Source: JAXGXJ01 sp963829545
GTDB lineage: Bacteria; Actinomycetota; Thermoleophilia; RBG-16-64-13
Direction: 5' to 3'
Length of the DNA: 64,000 nt
Assembly: GCA_963829545.1 (NCBI GenBank)
Contig: CAWHIX010000006.1
Coordinates: 1 to 64,000, forward strand
The notes under the pieces are model-generated. The model saw only the letters and a list, made by a program, of their open reading frames with translations, had not been told where the DNA came from and did not search any database. Made by a program: the position numbers and the translations under genes. Below, piece by piece: positions 24,797 through 34,596 of the stretch. How positions within the stretch are numbered: the first letter of the stretch is position 1; each line of letters opens with the position of its first letter.

Positions 24797-26155
24797 CTAT
24801 TTCCTCTCTTCCTCCTCCGAGATCCACGAACCGAGCGCCCCCTGAGCGGCGATCTCCTCGCCCGCCCCGCCGTCCACGGCCATGAGGATGGCTGAGGCTT
24901 CCGCCGCCTCGTTCGCCGCCGCGATGGTCGGCTCGCCGTCGGCGTCGACCATGCCTGCCGCGACGGCATCATCCATGGCCCGCTTGGCATCCGAGCGTTG
25001 CCCGCGCGGATCAAGCCTGCGCGTGACGAAGATGGCGCCCACGGCGAAGATGCAGGCAATGAAGAAGGGTACCTGGTAGCCGACGAAATTCAGGATGAAG
25101 CCCGCCGCCACCGGCACCACGATGGCGGTGGCGTGCAGCAGGGTGACCCCCATGGCCAGGCTGGGAGCAACGTCCTGGGGCACGGCGACCTTGCGCAGGT
25201 AGGTCGTCGAAGCGATGAACGAAAACGGCGAGATGAAGGCGTAGATCAAGTAGAAGAGACACGCGAGGAGCACGTGATTCGCAAGTGCGAAGCCGAGCAG
25301 GGCGACGACGTAGGCGATGTTGACGGCCGACAGCGTCCCGCTTTCGCCGCGCCTATCGATGGTGCGCCCGATCCAGGAGGAAGAGACCATGGCGATGAAG
25401 GCCACTAGCAGTAGCAGGAGGGCGATGTGAACCACGTCCAATCCGAAATGGTTCACGAGCACCCAGAGGCCGAAGGAGAAGAAGATCTGCTGCCGTGCCC
25501 CGTCGAGCACGTTGAGGGCGTAGTAGTAGCGATAGTCCCTCTTCCAGACGAGGGGCTCCCTCTTGGGTGCCACCTTGCGCAGGTTTCCCTCGTGCAGATG
25601 GGGGAAGCGCACGATGGCCGCCGCTGCGATTAGGGCCACCACGCCCAGGATGATGAAGGTGGTCTGGAAGGACATGAGGTCGAAGTAGAAGATGACGATG
25701 ACCATGATCAGGGCCGTGAACGTACCTACCTGCCCGAAGGCACCCATCCTTCCCAGGATCGAGCCGCTGTGTGACTCGGTCGTCAGGCTCATGCCCAGGG
25801 CGGACTGTGTCTGTAGGACGGTGTGGAAGCCCAGACTCGTGATGATCACCCAGGGGATGACGTTCCAGAAGCTGGTGGCGAACCCGTAGAAGATGTAGCC
25901 GACTCCCAGCATGACCAGAGCGCCGGCGGTGACCTTCTGCAGGGAGACGCGGTAGAGCACGGCCATGAGAAAGATGAGGAGAAAACCGCCCACCTCGCGG
26001 ATGGCCGTGATGTAGCCGAACTGCGGACCGTCGAGAAGGAGGACCTCCTCGAAGAAGTTGGTGACCACTCCGCTGTGGGCATTGAGTGCAAAGCCGTAGC
26101 ACACCGACATGACGGCGAGCATGATGAACCCGCGGCCACCGGGCGTCTTCCACAT
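24797..26155 (-). CDS. MFS transporter
   Basis: A 452-residue major facilitator with about 12 hydrophobic spans, starting MWKTPGGRGFIMLAVMSV, and an acidic C-terminal tail (AEASAILMAVDGG onward). A charged middle loop (EGNLRKVAPKREPLVWKRDY) separates the two halves. The substrate is unknown. It is upstream of and parallel to arsR, separated by 187 bp containing the Hdr operon promoter, so it may transport a sulfur compound used by that operon; this is only a context guess. Confidence 0.8.
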   Translation of the reverse strand: MWKTPGGRGFIMLAVMSVCYGFALNAHSGVVTNFFEEVLLLDGPQFGYITAIREVGGFLLIFLMAVLYRVSLQKVTAGALVMLGVGYIFYGFATSFWNVIPWVIITSLGFHTVLQTQSALGMSLTTESHSGSILGRMGAFGQVGTFTALIMVIVIFYFDLMSFQTTFIILGVVALIAAAAIVRFPHLHEGNLRKVAPKREPLVWKRDYRYYYALNVLDGARQQIFFSFGLWVLVNHFGLDVVHIALLLLLVAFIAMVSSSWIGRTIDRRGESGTLSAVNIAYVVALLGFALANHVLLACLFYLIYAFISPFSFIASTTYLRKVAVPQDVAPSLAMGVTLLHATAIVVPVAAGFILNFVGYQVPFFIACIFAVGAIFVTRRLDPRGQRSDAKRAMDDAVAAGMVDADGEPTIAAANEAAEASAILMAVDGGAGEEIAAQGALGSWISEEEERK

Positions 26156-26344
26156 CTCAGCTAAGCGATTTCTCAGCGCAGTACTCCATGAAGGCTAGTG
26201 TATAACGGCTTGGACCCGAGTCTCGTCCGGGAGGACGGCGACACTTCCGCCAGATCGTCGGCGGGTGCGGATCGTCGCCCATTCTACTCCTTAATGAGCG
26301 AGCACTTGGTTGCTACCCGGCCGGGCACGCTGTACCTTCGTGCG

Positions 26345-27257
26345 ATGGAACCCGTCGTCACTCGTCGCGATTCGCGCACGGCCGTCCTTCTGGTGGTGGC
26401 CGTGGGCCTTCTCATGCAGGCAGGTTCGGCGCTGGCCGTCATCGTCATCGACTCCGTGGGAGTGGTGCAGGCCCTGTGGCTGCGCACGGCCCTGGCCGCC
26501 ATCATCCTGGCACTGGCGCGACCTCGCTGGCTTCGTCTGCCCCCGAAGGAGCACCGCTTCGCACTCGTAGGTCTCACCCTCAGTCTCATGGCCATGAACC
26601 TGTGCTTCTACGAGGCCATCAGTCGGGCGCCGGTGGGGGTAGTGGTGGCCATCGAGTTCCTGGGGCCTCTCGGCGTGGCCATCGCCGGTTCCCGCCGGCT
26701 GCTGGATGTGCTGTGGGCGGTTGCCGCTGGGGCGGGAGTCGTTCTGCTGGTCGAACCGGGCGGATCGATAGGCGTCGACGGCCTCGTCTTCGCGCTGCTG
26801 GCGGCGGGCTTCTGGGCTGCGTTCATCCTCTTCGCGAAGCGTACGGTCAGTCAAGTCGAGCCCATGCGGGCGACCCTCTTCATGCTGGTCGGGGCCTCGT
26901 TGGTGCTCACGCCCATCTGGCTGGCGACCGGGGTGCAGGTAGCCGGGCAGGGGAAGGCCCTTCTGTTGGGACTGGCGGTGGCCGTCCTGTCGTCGGCACT
27001 GCCCTACTTCCTCGAGCTGGTGGCCATCAAGCCACGTGCGTGCCTCGACCTACGGTGTCCTGCTGAGCATCGAGCCGGCCATAGCGGCGTTCATGGGCTT
27101 CGTCATCCTTTCGCAAGGACTTACGTGGCGGGAGTTGCTGGGCATCCTGGCCATCGTGGTGGCCGCGGGCGGCGCCGGCTGGTACAGCAGCAACCCCCGG
27201 ATGGGTGCTCGGGGTGCGAGAATGGAGACTCCTCACAGCGAAAGGAGCGAGTCGTGA
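26345..27257 (+). CDS. EamA/RhtA-type exporter, one frameshift
   Basis: A DMT-superfamily transporter of about 304 residues with ten predicted spans. Examples are TAVLLVVAVGLLMQAGSALA, MAMNLCFYEAISRAPVGVVV and, after a frameshift near 27033, YGVLLSIEPAIAAFMGFVIL. The motif FYEAISRAPVGVVVAIEFLG and the YGVLLSIEPAIAA motif match threonine/homoserine exporter RhtA relatives. The start ATG at 26345 is chosen at MEPVVTRRD. The stop overlaps the downstream OsmC start (GTGA). Confidence 0.82.
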
Positions 27258-27651
27258 AGGTGGAAGTCGATTTTCCCAGCCACGAGAGCATCAAAGCGTG
27301 CTGCAGGGACCTCGTGTTCCAGATCGGCCTACCGCCCGACCTTGGCGGCGATCCGGAGGCGTACGGCCCTTTCGATCTCGCTGCTGTCGGCCCTCGCCCT
27401 CTGCACCGGACACCAGGTGCGCACGTTCCTCGAGGAACGGGGTATGCCCATCGAGGACGCGGGGGTCATCGTACGGGCCGACCGGGGAGCCGAATCGCAC
27501 CTTCTCGACACCGTCTCGATGGAGATCAGGGTGCCGAAGGAGTTCCCCGAGAAGTACAACGAGGCCATCGTGCGCGCCGCCGGGCAGTGCCTCATCAAGG
27601 TCTCAACTGGGCCAGAAGCCCGAGTACGAGATGTCGGTGGTGCTGGTCTGA
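27254..27651 (+). CDS. OsmC-family protein, frameshifted
   Basis: A 130-residue OsmC/Ohr-like protein. It starts VKVEVDFPSHESIKACC (GTG at 27254). After a frameshift near 27380 it reads SLLSALALCTGHQVRTFLE, with the conserved Cys in ALCTGH, and then EKYNEAIVRAAGQCLIKV with the second conserved Cys. A second frameshift near 27605 gives LGQKPEYEMSVVLV. The two Cys positions fit OsmC proteins, which reduce organic hydroperoxides or bind related thiol-active ligands. It overlaps the EamA gene by 4 bp. Confidence 0.75.
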
Positions 27652-27770
27652 CGGAGCGCGACCGGCGATGTGGGCCGCCGACCGCGTGTGGCAGACTGAG
27701 CCCACGTATACTGAAAGCCCCAGCGGAGGGCGGGGACTCAGCGCAGGACGGACAAGGACCGTTTCTCGAA

Positions 27771-28748
27771 ATGGAGGTCACATCGGTGCGTGCGGGTAGG
27801 AGCGAGCTGCTGGACATGTACAGGATGATGGTCCGGATCAGGACCTTCGAGGAGCACGTGTTCACGGAATGGAAGGCCGGGGGGATACCGGGACAGGTCC
27901 ACCTCTATAGCGGGCAGGAGGCGGTAGCGGCAGGAGTCATCGCGCATCTGTGCTTGGATGACTACGTGGTCAGCACGCATCGCGGCCACGGGCACGTGCT
28001 CGCCAAAGGGGCCGACACCAGGAAGATGATGGCCGAAGTCTGCGGGCGTATCGACGGATACTGCCGGGGCAAGGGTGGGACCATGCACATGGCCGATGCC
28101 GCGCGGGGCATCCTGGGCACCAACGGAATCGTCGGGGCGAGTCTGCCCATAGCCACCGGGGTGGGGCTCTCGTGCCAGTTCTGCGACCGTGGTCAGGTGT
28201 GCGTGTGCTTCTTCGGCGACGGCGCCTCCAACCGGGGGACCTTCCACGAGTCCCTGGACTTGGCCGCCGTCTGGAACCTGCCCGTGGTCTACGTGTGCGA
28301 GAACAACTCCTATGCCATGTCCACCCACGTGAACGAGCACACCAGGATCGAGCACATAGCCGACCGCGCGGTGGCCTACGGCATGCCGGGCGTAGCCGTG
28401 AACGGCGACGACGCGGCTGACGTGTACGAGGCCGCGGCCGAGTTGATCGAACGTGCGAGAAGGGGAGGCGGCCCCAGTCTTCTCGAGTGCAAGACCTGGC
28501 GCCATCACGGTCATTTCACGGCCGACCCGGCGCACTATCGCGATCCTGCGGAGCATGCCGCGCGCCTTAAGACCGACCCCATCGTGCAGGCGCAGAGCCG
28601 CCTGCTATGCGAGGGGTGGGCGACAACGGAGGATCTGGACCTGGTGGAGGCCGAAGCCGTGGCCGAGATGGATGCGGCCTTGGAGTTCGCCCGGCAGAGC
28701 CCCTGGCCGTCGCCGGACGAAGTGGCCACCGGCGTGTACTCGGAATAG
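27771..28748 (+). CDS. Thiamine-dependent 2-oxoacid/acetoin dehydrogenase E1 alpha
   Basis: A 325-residue E1 alpha subunit. The thiamine-diphosphate motif is VCFFGDGASNRGTFHESLDL with ENNSYAMSTHV following. GQEAVAAGVIAHL, RGHGHVLAKG and GRIDGYCRGKGGTMHM are typical of the acetoin-dehydrogenase/PDH branch. E1 decarboxylates the oxoacid or splits acetoin. The start is the ATG at 27771; no strong ribosome site is visible. The beta subunit starts 15 bp downstream. No E2 or E3 gene is in the window. Confidence 0.9.
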   Translation: MEVTSVRAGRSELLDMYRMMVRIRTFEEHVFTEWKAGGIPGQVHLYSGQEAVAAGVIAHLCLDDYVVSTHRGHGHVLAKGADTRKMMAEVCGRIDGYCRGKGGTMHMADAARGILGTNGIVGASLPIATGVGLSCQFCDRGQVCVCFFGDGASNRGTFHESLDLAAVWNLPVVYVCENNSYAMSTHVNEHTRIEHIADRAVAYGMPGVAVNGDDAADVYEAAAELIERARRGGGPSLLECKTWRHHGHFTADPAHYRDPAEHAARLKTDPIVQAQSRLLCEGWATTEDLDLVEAEAVAEMDAALEFARQSPWPSPDEVATGVYSE

Positions 28749-28762
28749 CGCGGACTGCGAGG

Positions 28763-29755
28763 ATGACGAACATGGCAACGAGAACGATGAACTACCGATC
28801 TGCCGTCGCCGACGGCATCGCCTACGAGATGAGACGCGACCCCAGCGTGTATGTTGCCGGCGAGGAGGTTACCAAGCACGGCGTGGCCTACGGAGTCAGC
28901 GGCGAGGGCCTGCTGGAGGAATTCGGCCCCGCGCGCATCCGCAACACCCCCATCATCGAGACGGCCATCGTGGGCCACGCGGTGGGTGCGGCCGCGGTGG
29001 GCATGCGGCCCGTGGTGGAACTCATGTTCATGGACTTCCTGGGTATCTGCATGGACGAGTTGGCCAATCAGGCGGCCAAGATGCACTACATGTTCGCCGG
29101 ACAGTACAGGGTGCCGATGGTCCTCAGGGTATCGAGCGGCGCCACCAGGGCCGCCGGTTCGCACCACGCCCAGTCGCTCGAAGCCTGGGCCACCCACGTA
29201 CCCGGCCTCAAGACGGTCGCCCCGGTCACTCCCAGTGACGCCAGGGGGATGATCATCTCGGCTATCCGCGACGACAACCCGGTGCTGTTCGTGGAGCACA
29301 AGTCTCTTCTCGCGACTACTGAAGAGGTGCCCGAGGGCGAATACACGGTTCCCATCGGCAAGGCGGCGGTGCGGCGCGAAGGTGGCGATGTCACGCTGGT
29401 GGCCTGGTCGGCGATGGTCCTCTCCTGCCTGGAGGCGGCCGAGCAACTGGCCGCGATGGGCATCCAGGCGGAGGTGGTCGACCTGCGCACGCTCATCCCT
29501 CTGGATCGCGAGACCGTGCTCGGTTCGCTGGCCAAGACGGGAAGGCTGGTGGTGGCTCACGAGGCGGTGAAGACCGGCGGTTTCGGAGCCGAGATCGCCG
29601 CGATGGTGTGCGAGGAGGGCTTCGACCTGCTCAAGGCCCCCGTGCGGCGCGTGGCCGCTCCCGACTGCCCCATCCCCTACAGCCCACCGTTACTCAGCAG
29701 TTTCGTGCCCGGGGTCGAGCAGATCGTGGCGGCGGCACAGGAGATCTGCGGCTAA
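28763..29755 (+). CDS. Thiamine-dependent 2-oxoacid/acetoin dehydrogenase E1 beta
   Basis: A 330-residue E1 beta subunit. It starts MTNMATRTMNYRSAVADGIA and contains the conserved GEEVTKHGVAYGVSGEGLLEEFG segment, RIRNTPIIETAIVGHAVGAA, and VEHKSLLATTEEVPEGEY before the C-terminal transketolase domain (VVDLRTLIPLDRETV). It forms the E1 heterotetramer with the upstream alpha gene. The ATG at 28763 or 28772 could be used. Confidence 0.9.
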   Translation: MTNMATRTMNYRSAVADGIAYEMRRDPSVYVAGEEVTKHGVAYGVSGEGLLEEFGPARIRNTPIIETAIVGHAVGAAAVGMRPVVELMFMDFLGICMDELANQAAKMHYMFAGQYRVPMVLRVSSGATRAAGSHHAQSLEAWATHVPGLKTVAPVTPSDARGMIISAIRDDNPVLFVEHKSLLATTEEVPEGEYTVPIGKAAVRREGGDVTLVAWSAMVLSCLEAAEQLAAMGIQAEVVDLRTLIPLDRETVLGSLAKTGRLVVAHEAVKTGGFGAEIAAMVCEEGFDLLKAPVRRVAAPDCPIPYSPPLLSSFVPGVEQIVAAAQEICG

Positions 29756-29769
29756 GAACTAGCGACGCG

Positions 29770-29794
29770 GGCGCCTGCGCGCCAAGCAGGTGCC
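29770..29794. terminator. Hairpin between convergent E1 beta and DHA2 exporter genes
   Basis: GGCGCCTGC (29770-29778) and GCAGGTGCC (29786-29794) form a 9-bp stem with one G-U pair and a 7-nt loop. It lies 15 bp after the E1 beta stop and 5 bp past the exporter stop on the other strand. No T-run. Confidence 0.45.
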
Positions 29795-29798
29795 GTCG

Positions 29799-31253
29799 TT
29801 ACAGGTCTGGAGTAGTCTCGGCGCCCGGCGGCGGCTCGGTCGCGGGGGTGGGCCCCCGGGCCAGCGATGCCGCCAAGCCGAACGCGCAGATGACGGTCAT
29901 GATGCCGAACGCGACGCGGATGGCCAGCAGGAGATCGGGGTAGTCGGCGGGCCGGATCTCCCCTTGCCCCACGATGACGGCCATGACCAGAGTGGCGATG
30001 GCTACGCTCAAAGCCTGTCCGACCTGCCTCGCCGTCCCCAGTGTGGCGGAAGCCATGGTCACGCGGTGCCGGTCGACGCTGCCCAAGATGGAGTTCTGGT
30101 TGGGACTGCTGAAGAAGGCGTAGCCCAGGCCCAGGACGATCAAGGAGGCGATTATCAGCCACCAGGGGGTGGTCGCCGCCAGGAAGCTGAGGGAAAGAAG
30201 ACCGATGGTGCACAGCGCCATGCCCCCGGAGGCCACCCAGCGGGGTTCCACGCGGTCGGAGAGACGACCGGCGGTCGGGGAGAAGGCGGCTTGGAAGACG
30301 ACTCCGGTCACAAGCAGCAGACCGGCGGTCTGGGGATTGAGTCCTCGGATGAACTGCAGGTAGAGACTCATGAGCATGGTCATGGCCGCGATGGCGGCAT
30401 AGCTGGAGAGGGCGGCAAGGTTCGAGAGGGTGAAGACGCGGTTCTTGCGGAACAGCGACATGTCCAGGATGGGTACGGAGGTGCGACTCTCCCACCAGCC
30501 GAACAGCACCAATCCCGCCACGCCCGCGACGAGAAGGGCTACCGCCGCGCCCGCCGGCAACCACGAGAGCCCCACCAGGAAGGCGGACAGCGAAGCGGCG
30601 TAGACGACGGAACCGACCCAGTCGAAACCGCTGGAACCCTCCCTCCACTCGGCCCTGCGCAGGAGGAAGAGGTCGAGCAGCAGGTTGACGACGCCGTACG
30701 CGGCGCCGAAGGCGAAGATCGAGCGCCAACCCAGGTTGAAGGTCAGGACCCCGCCCACCACCGGTCCCATGACCTGGCCCACGTAGACGGTGGCGACCAG
30801 CACGCCCATGGCCCGTCCGCGCTCGCCGGCCGGGTAGGCCAGCGCCACCATGGCCATCGAACTGGCGAACATCATCGAGGCGCTTATGCCTTGCGTCACG
30901 CGCAGGATGATCAGGGGAGCATAGGAGGGGACGAAAGCCAGAGCCAGCGTGCTCAGGATGAAGAGCACCAGGCCCAGGAGGTACAACAGGCGGCGGCCGG
31001 ACAGGTCGGAGATCTTGCCCAAGGGCACCAGGAACACCGCCGACGCGAGCATGTATGCCAGCGGGATCCAGCCCAGGGCCACGGCTCCCAGGTTGAGTTC
31101 GGCCTGGATGGAGGGAAGGGCCACATTGACGGCGGAGGCCATGAACGCGCACATCCACATGGCCATGCTGTTGACCATGAGGACGTGGGCTCGGTTCACG
31201 GAACTGACTGAGGATGGATCCAGCCGACCCGCAAGCCAGGATCTCACTGGCAT
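29799..31253 (-). CDS. DHA2-family (EmrB-type) drug exporter, 14 spans
   Basis: A 484-residue major facilitator. Motif A is PLGKISDLSGRRLLYLLGL, motif C is GQVMGPVVGGVLTF, and the C-half has SSPNQNSILGSV. Length and motifs fit 14-span DHA2 exporters of toxic organic compounds. It is divergent from the TetR gene at 31395, and its promoter carries the palindromes that TetR is expected to bind. The ATG at 31253 is the likeliest start, though a later GTG or ATG near MVNSM is possible. Confidence 0.88.
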   Translation of the reverse strand: MPVRSWLAGRLDPSSVSSVNRAHVLMVNSMAMWMCAFMASAVNVALPSIQAELNLGAVALGWIPLAYMLASAVFLVPLGKISDLSGRRLLYLLGLVLFILSTLALAFVPSYAPLIILRVTQGISASMMFASSMAMVALAYPAGERGRAMGVLVATVYVGQVMGPVVGGVLTFNLGWRSIFAFGAAYGVVNLLLDLFLLRRAEWREGSSGFDWVGSVVYAASLSAFLVGLSWLPAGAAVALLVAGVAGLVLFGWWESRTSVPILDMSLFRKNRVFTLSNLAALSSYAAIAAMTMLMSLYLQFIRGLNPQTAGLLLVTGVVFQAAFSPTAGRLSDRVEPRWVASGGMALCTIGLLSLSFLAATTPWWLIIASLIVLGLGYAFFSSPNQNSILGSVDRHRVTMASATLGTARQVGQALSVAIATLVMAVIVGQGEIRPADYPDLLLAIRVAFGIMTVICAFGLAASLARGPTPATEPPPGAETTPDL

Positions 31254-31318
31254 CTCACTCGCTTCATCGCACTCACTCTAGCGCGTTAACGGTCTTGCCG
31301 GGAGTTTGACCGACGGGT

Positions 31319-31346
31319 ATCATAAAATACGAACGGTGTTCGTCAA
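31319..31346 (-). promoter_or_regulatory. Promoter of the DHA2 exporter with operator in the spacer
   Basis: On the minus strand TTGACG (31346-31341) and TATGAT (31324-31319) are 16 bp apart. The palindrome ACGAAC-N3-GTTCGT (31329-31343) fills most of the spacer, an efficient position for repression. Confidence 0.6.
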
Positions 31347-31373
31347 AACGTTGAACGTTTTAGCAAACGTTTG
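31329..31373. promoter_or_regulatory. Three palindromes: putative TetR operator cluster
   Basis: Three separate inverted repeats lie in 45 bp: ACGAAC-N3-GTTCGT (31329-31343), AAAACGT-N3-ACGTTTT (31345-31361) and CAAACGTTTG (31364-31373). They sit between the divergent exporter and tetR starts, as expected for autoregulation and exporter repression. The last ends 7 bp before the tetR ribosome site. Confidence 0.7.
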
Positions 31374-31394
31374 ATGTTCGTAAAGGGGGACCTG

Positions 31395-32108
31395 ATGCCG
31401 GACCAGCCTCCGCTCACGCGGCGAGATCGGCGTCGCATGCAGACCAGGGCGGAGATACTGGCCGCGGCCCGGGAGTTGCTGCTCGAAGTCGGGCCGGAGG
31501 AGCTCAGCCTGCGTCAGGTGGCCCGCCGTGCCGATTTCAGTCCGGCCGCTCTCTACAACTACTTCTCCAGCCGTGACGAGATCGTGGCCTCCCTTTTCGC
31601 TGAGGCCTTCGACCATCTCGACGCGTATCTTCGGCGGGTCCCGTCGGACCTGAGCCCGGAAAGACGAGTGGTGGAACTGGGTCTCGCCTACATGGACTTC
31701 GCGCGCGAGAATCCCATGGACCTGCGTTGCATGCTTCTTTCCACCTCGCTCGACCTGCCTCCGTCCAGCGGCAAGGCGGTGGGCATGGGGGCTGCTCAGC
31801 TCATCGGTGAGACTTTCCGCGAGGGGATGGAGCAAGGGCTCTTCGCGACCGATGGGCCTCTCTCGGGTGCGGAGATGGCCTACGGTCTATGGGCGCTGGT
31901 GCAGGGCATGGTGTCCATCGCTTCCATCGACCTCTCCGAAGTGAGCGAGGAGATATCCGCCGACCCCCGGCGGGTGATCGAGGCTTTCGTGGGGATGCTC
32001 ACTCCGCAGGGCGCCACCGCGTGCGCGGTGCTTGAGCGCGACGCTCCAGGGCGCGACGCTCCAGGGCGCGACGCTGTGGTGCGCGGCATACCCGTGCGTA
32101 GCGCGTAA
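31395..32108 (+). CDS. TetR-family regulator
   Basis: A 237-residue TetR regulator. The N-terminal HTH is ILAAARELLLEVGPEELSLR followed by QVARRADFSPAALYNYFSSR. The ligand domain follows from about residue 60. The C-terminal tail has a short tandem duplication (RDAPG repeated, from a 15-bp unit at about 32037-32072). The start ATG at 31395 is chosen because a strong ribosome site (AAAGGGGGA) precedes it. It probably controls the divergent exporter and the downstream MMPL transporter, 25 bp away. Confidence 0.9.
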   Translation: MPDQPPLTRRDRRRMQTRAEILAAARELLLEVGPEELSLRQVARRADFSPAALYNYFSSRDEIVASLFAEAFDHLDAYLRRVPSDLSPERRVVELGLAYMDFARENPMDLRCMLLSTSLDLPPSSGKAVGMGAAQLIGETFREGMEQGLFATDGPLSGAEMAYGLWALVQGMVSIASIDLSEVSEEISADPRRVIEAFVGMLTPQGATACAVLERDAPGRDAPGRDAVVRGIPVRSA

Positions 32109-32133
32109 CCAGATCCTGAGAAGGCAGGGCAGC

Positions 32134-34521
32134 ATGTTCGAAGCCATCGGTAGGTTCTCCTATCGCTTCAGGTGGTTCGTGATCGGTCTGTGGGCGGTGC
32201 TGTTCGGGGTGAGCGTCATCGCCACGCCTTTGCTGGCCGACGTGCTCCAGGGTGGCTTCGGCAATCCGGACGCACCCGCTCAGCAGGCGGCCGCGCTCGT
32301 GCAGAGCAAGTTCGAGCAGGGGCCGACCAACATGCTCGTCGTGTTTCAGAGCGACGAGTTGCAGGCCACCGACGAAACCTTCCAGTCGGCCCAGCAGGAG
32401 GCGCTCGACGGCTTGATGGCGGCCGGCATCCCTGGCCTGCAGAGTATCCAGACCTACAGTTCCACCGGCAACCCGCTCCTCATCTCCGAGGATGGCAGGA
32501 GCTCCGTGGCCGTCCTTGACTTCGCGGCTTCCTCTGAGGACGTGCAGAAGGAAGTGGAGCGCATCCGCGAGGCGCTGCAGGACACCGGCTTACGGACCTA
32601 CGTGACCGGCGAGCCGGCCGTGAGCGAGGATCTCACCGCCTTCTCCTTCCGCGACCTGCGGCGCGTGGAGGTGTACGCGCTGCCCGTGGCTCTGCTCGCT
32701 CTCATCTTCGTGTTCGGGAGTCTGGTATCGGCGGTGTTGCCCGTTCTGACCGGCGGGCTGGCGGTGACCGTCACCTTCGGAGGCATGTACCTCATCGGAC
32801 AGGTCACGAGCATGTCCATCTTCGTCATGAACACCGCCACCTTGCTAGGCCTGGCGGTAGCCATCGACTACGCGCTGTTCATCGTGTCCCGCTTTCGAGA
32901 GGAGCTGCACCGGGGCGCCACCACGGAAGAGGCGGTGGTGGTGACGGGTGCCCGGGCCGGACGATCCGTCTTCTACAGCGGCATCGCGGTGATGGTCGGC
33001 GTGGTGGGGCTGGTGTTCTTCCCATCGCCGGGGCTGCGCTCCCTCGGTATCGGCGGCGCACTGGTGGTCTTCTTCTCGATGGCGGCCTCCCTCACCTTCA
33101 TGCCTGCGTTGATGGGCGTTCTCGGTCATCGGGTCAACTCGCTCAGCATCATCAAGCTGCACGCTGCGCACGAGTCCCCCCGGTGGAGACGCTGGGCCGG
33201 CCTCGTGCTCAGGAAACCCTGGGCCTCCATCGCGACGGCTCTGGTGCTCATCGCCCTCGTCGCCGCTCCAGCCGTCACCATGAAGATGCAGATGAGCTCC
33301 GCGTCCACCCTGCCCCCGGCGGCGGAATCGCGCCAGGGCCTCGACATCGTGGAGCAGGACTTCGACCGCGAGTCTCTCTCCCCCGTCTCGGTGCTTCTCA
33401 CCTGGGAGGGGGCCGAGGGCATCGATATGAGTCGGGCGGCCGGCCTGTTCCTCTACGGGCAGGAGATCTCCCAGATCCCGGGCGTGGCTTCGGTACTCAG
33501 CCCCTTCACGCTGGAGGGACTCAGCCAGGAGGGACTGGCCGAGGAGGGGCTCGCCGACCCGACGGCCCTGGCTGCGTTCTGGTCTCAGTTCGAGAGTCTG
33601 CTCAACGACCCGGATGGTTTCGAGGTCCCCGCTGAGGGCTTGACGATCGGGGGGCAGACGATATCCGCGGCTCAGCTGGAGCAGTTCAAGCAACTCATAG
33701 AGGCTTCCGTCGCTCCCGGGGCCGTGCTCTATCGGGTGGTGTCTGAGACGCCGCCCGACTCGTCGGAGTCGCGGGCCATAGTGGAGGAGTTGCTCGCTGC
33801 CGGACCGCCGGCCGGATACGAAGTACACATCGCCGGTGAGACCGCTTCCAGCTACGACTTCTTCAAGGAGTTGCGAGACTGGTTCCCCTGGGTGGTCGCC
33901 TGGGTGGTGGTGACGAGCTTCCTGGTGTTCGTCTTCCTCCTGCGCAGCCTGCTGCTGCCTCTGCTGGCGGTCGCGGTGAACCTGCTCACCATCGCCATGA
34001 GCTACGGGTGGCTGGTACTGGTCTTCCAGAACGGCACCTTCGAGAGCCTGTTGCGCTTCACCTCGACCGGCGGCGTCGATGCCATCATCCCCGTGGTGCT
34101 GTTGTGCGTGCTTTTCGGGATCACCATGGACTATGCCGTCTTCATGCTGACGCGCATGCAGGAGCGCTGGGTGCGCACCGGCGACAATCGGGAAGCGGTC
34201 ACGGTGGGGATCGTGCGCACCGGCCGCATCATCCTGAGCGCGGCTCTACTCGTGGTCATCGTGACGGGAGCGTTCGCGTTCACGAGCATCGCCGAGACCA
34301 AGATGCTGGGCCTGGGCATCGCCCTGGCCATTATTGTGGACGTGCTCTTCATCCGCATGACGCTTCTGCCGGCGTTGATGATCTACTTCGGTAAGGCCAA
34401 CTGGTGGTGGCCGCTGCACGCCCGCGGCAGACAGCGTGATGCGGGTGTCGCCGTGCGGAAACGCGCGCGGCCGCGCCGCCGCGGAGCGACGGGCAGGCCC
34501 CGGCCGGGCACGGTCGAGTAG
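32134..34521 (+). CDS. MMPL/RND-family transporter
   Basis: A 795-residue RND permease with two similar halves, each with one span, a large extracytoplasmic loop and five spans. The conserved acidic-Tyr signatures are AIDYALFIVSRFREEL in the first half and TMDYAVFMLTRMQERW in the second, which carry the proton-relay Asp. MMPL proteins export lipids or hydrophobic drugs in Gram-positive bacteria. The C-terminus is Arg-rich. The ATG at 32134 begins MFEAIGRFSYRFRWFVIG. It is probably co-transcribed with tetR. Confidence 0.92.
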   Translation: MFEAIGRFSYRFRWFVIGLWAVLFGVSVIATPLLADVLQGGFGNPDAPAQQAAALVQSKFEQGPTNMLVVFQSDELQATDETFQSAQQEALDGLMAAGIPGLQSIQTYSSTGNPLLISEDGRSSVAVLDFAASSEDVQKEVERIREALQDTGLRTYVTGEPAVSEDLTAFSFRDLRRVEVYALPVALLALIFVFGSLVSAVLPVLTGGLAVTVTFGGMYLIGQVTSMSIFVMNTATLLGLAVAIDYALFIVSRFREELHRGATTEEAVVVTGARAGRSVFYSGIAVMVGVVGLVFFPSPGLRSLGIGGALVVFFSMAASLTFMPALMGVLGHRVNSLSIIKLHAAHESPRWRRWAGLVLRKPWASIATALVLIALVAAPAVTMKMQMSSASTLPPAAESRQGLDIVEQDFDRESLSPVSVLLTWEGAEGIDMSRAAGLFLYGQEISQIPGVASVLSPFTLEGLSQEGLAEEGLADPTALAAFWSQFESLLNDPDGFEVPAEGLTIGGQTISAAQLEQFKQLIEASVAPGAVLYRVVSETPPDSSESRAIVEELLAAGPPAGYEVHIAGETASSYDFFKELRDWFPWVVAWVVVTSFLVFVFLLRSLLLPLLAVAVNLLTIAMSYGWLVLVFQNGTFESLLRFTSTGGVDAIIPVVLLCVLFGITMDYAVFMLTRMQERWVRTGDNREAVTVGIVRTGRIILSAALLVVIVTGAFAFTSIAETKMLGLGIALAIIVDVLFIRMTLLPALMIYFGKANWWWPLHARGRQRDAGVAVRKRARPRRRGATGRPRPGTVE

Positions 34522-34555
34522 GCTCGAGCGGCTGCGGGTCGCCGGTGCGCGCGGG

Positions 34556-34584
34556 TCGGCGCGGCCCGGTTGGCCGGGCGCCGA
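34556..34584. terminator. Imperfect GC hairpin between convergent genes
   Basis: GCCCGG and CCGGGC pair around TTGG, extended by imperfect outer pairs to TCGGC/GCCGA. It lies between the MMPL stop (34521) and the kinase stop (34597). No T-run. Confidence 0.35.
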
Positions 34585-34596
34585 CGGGTGCGCAGA

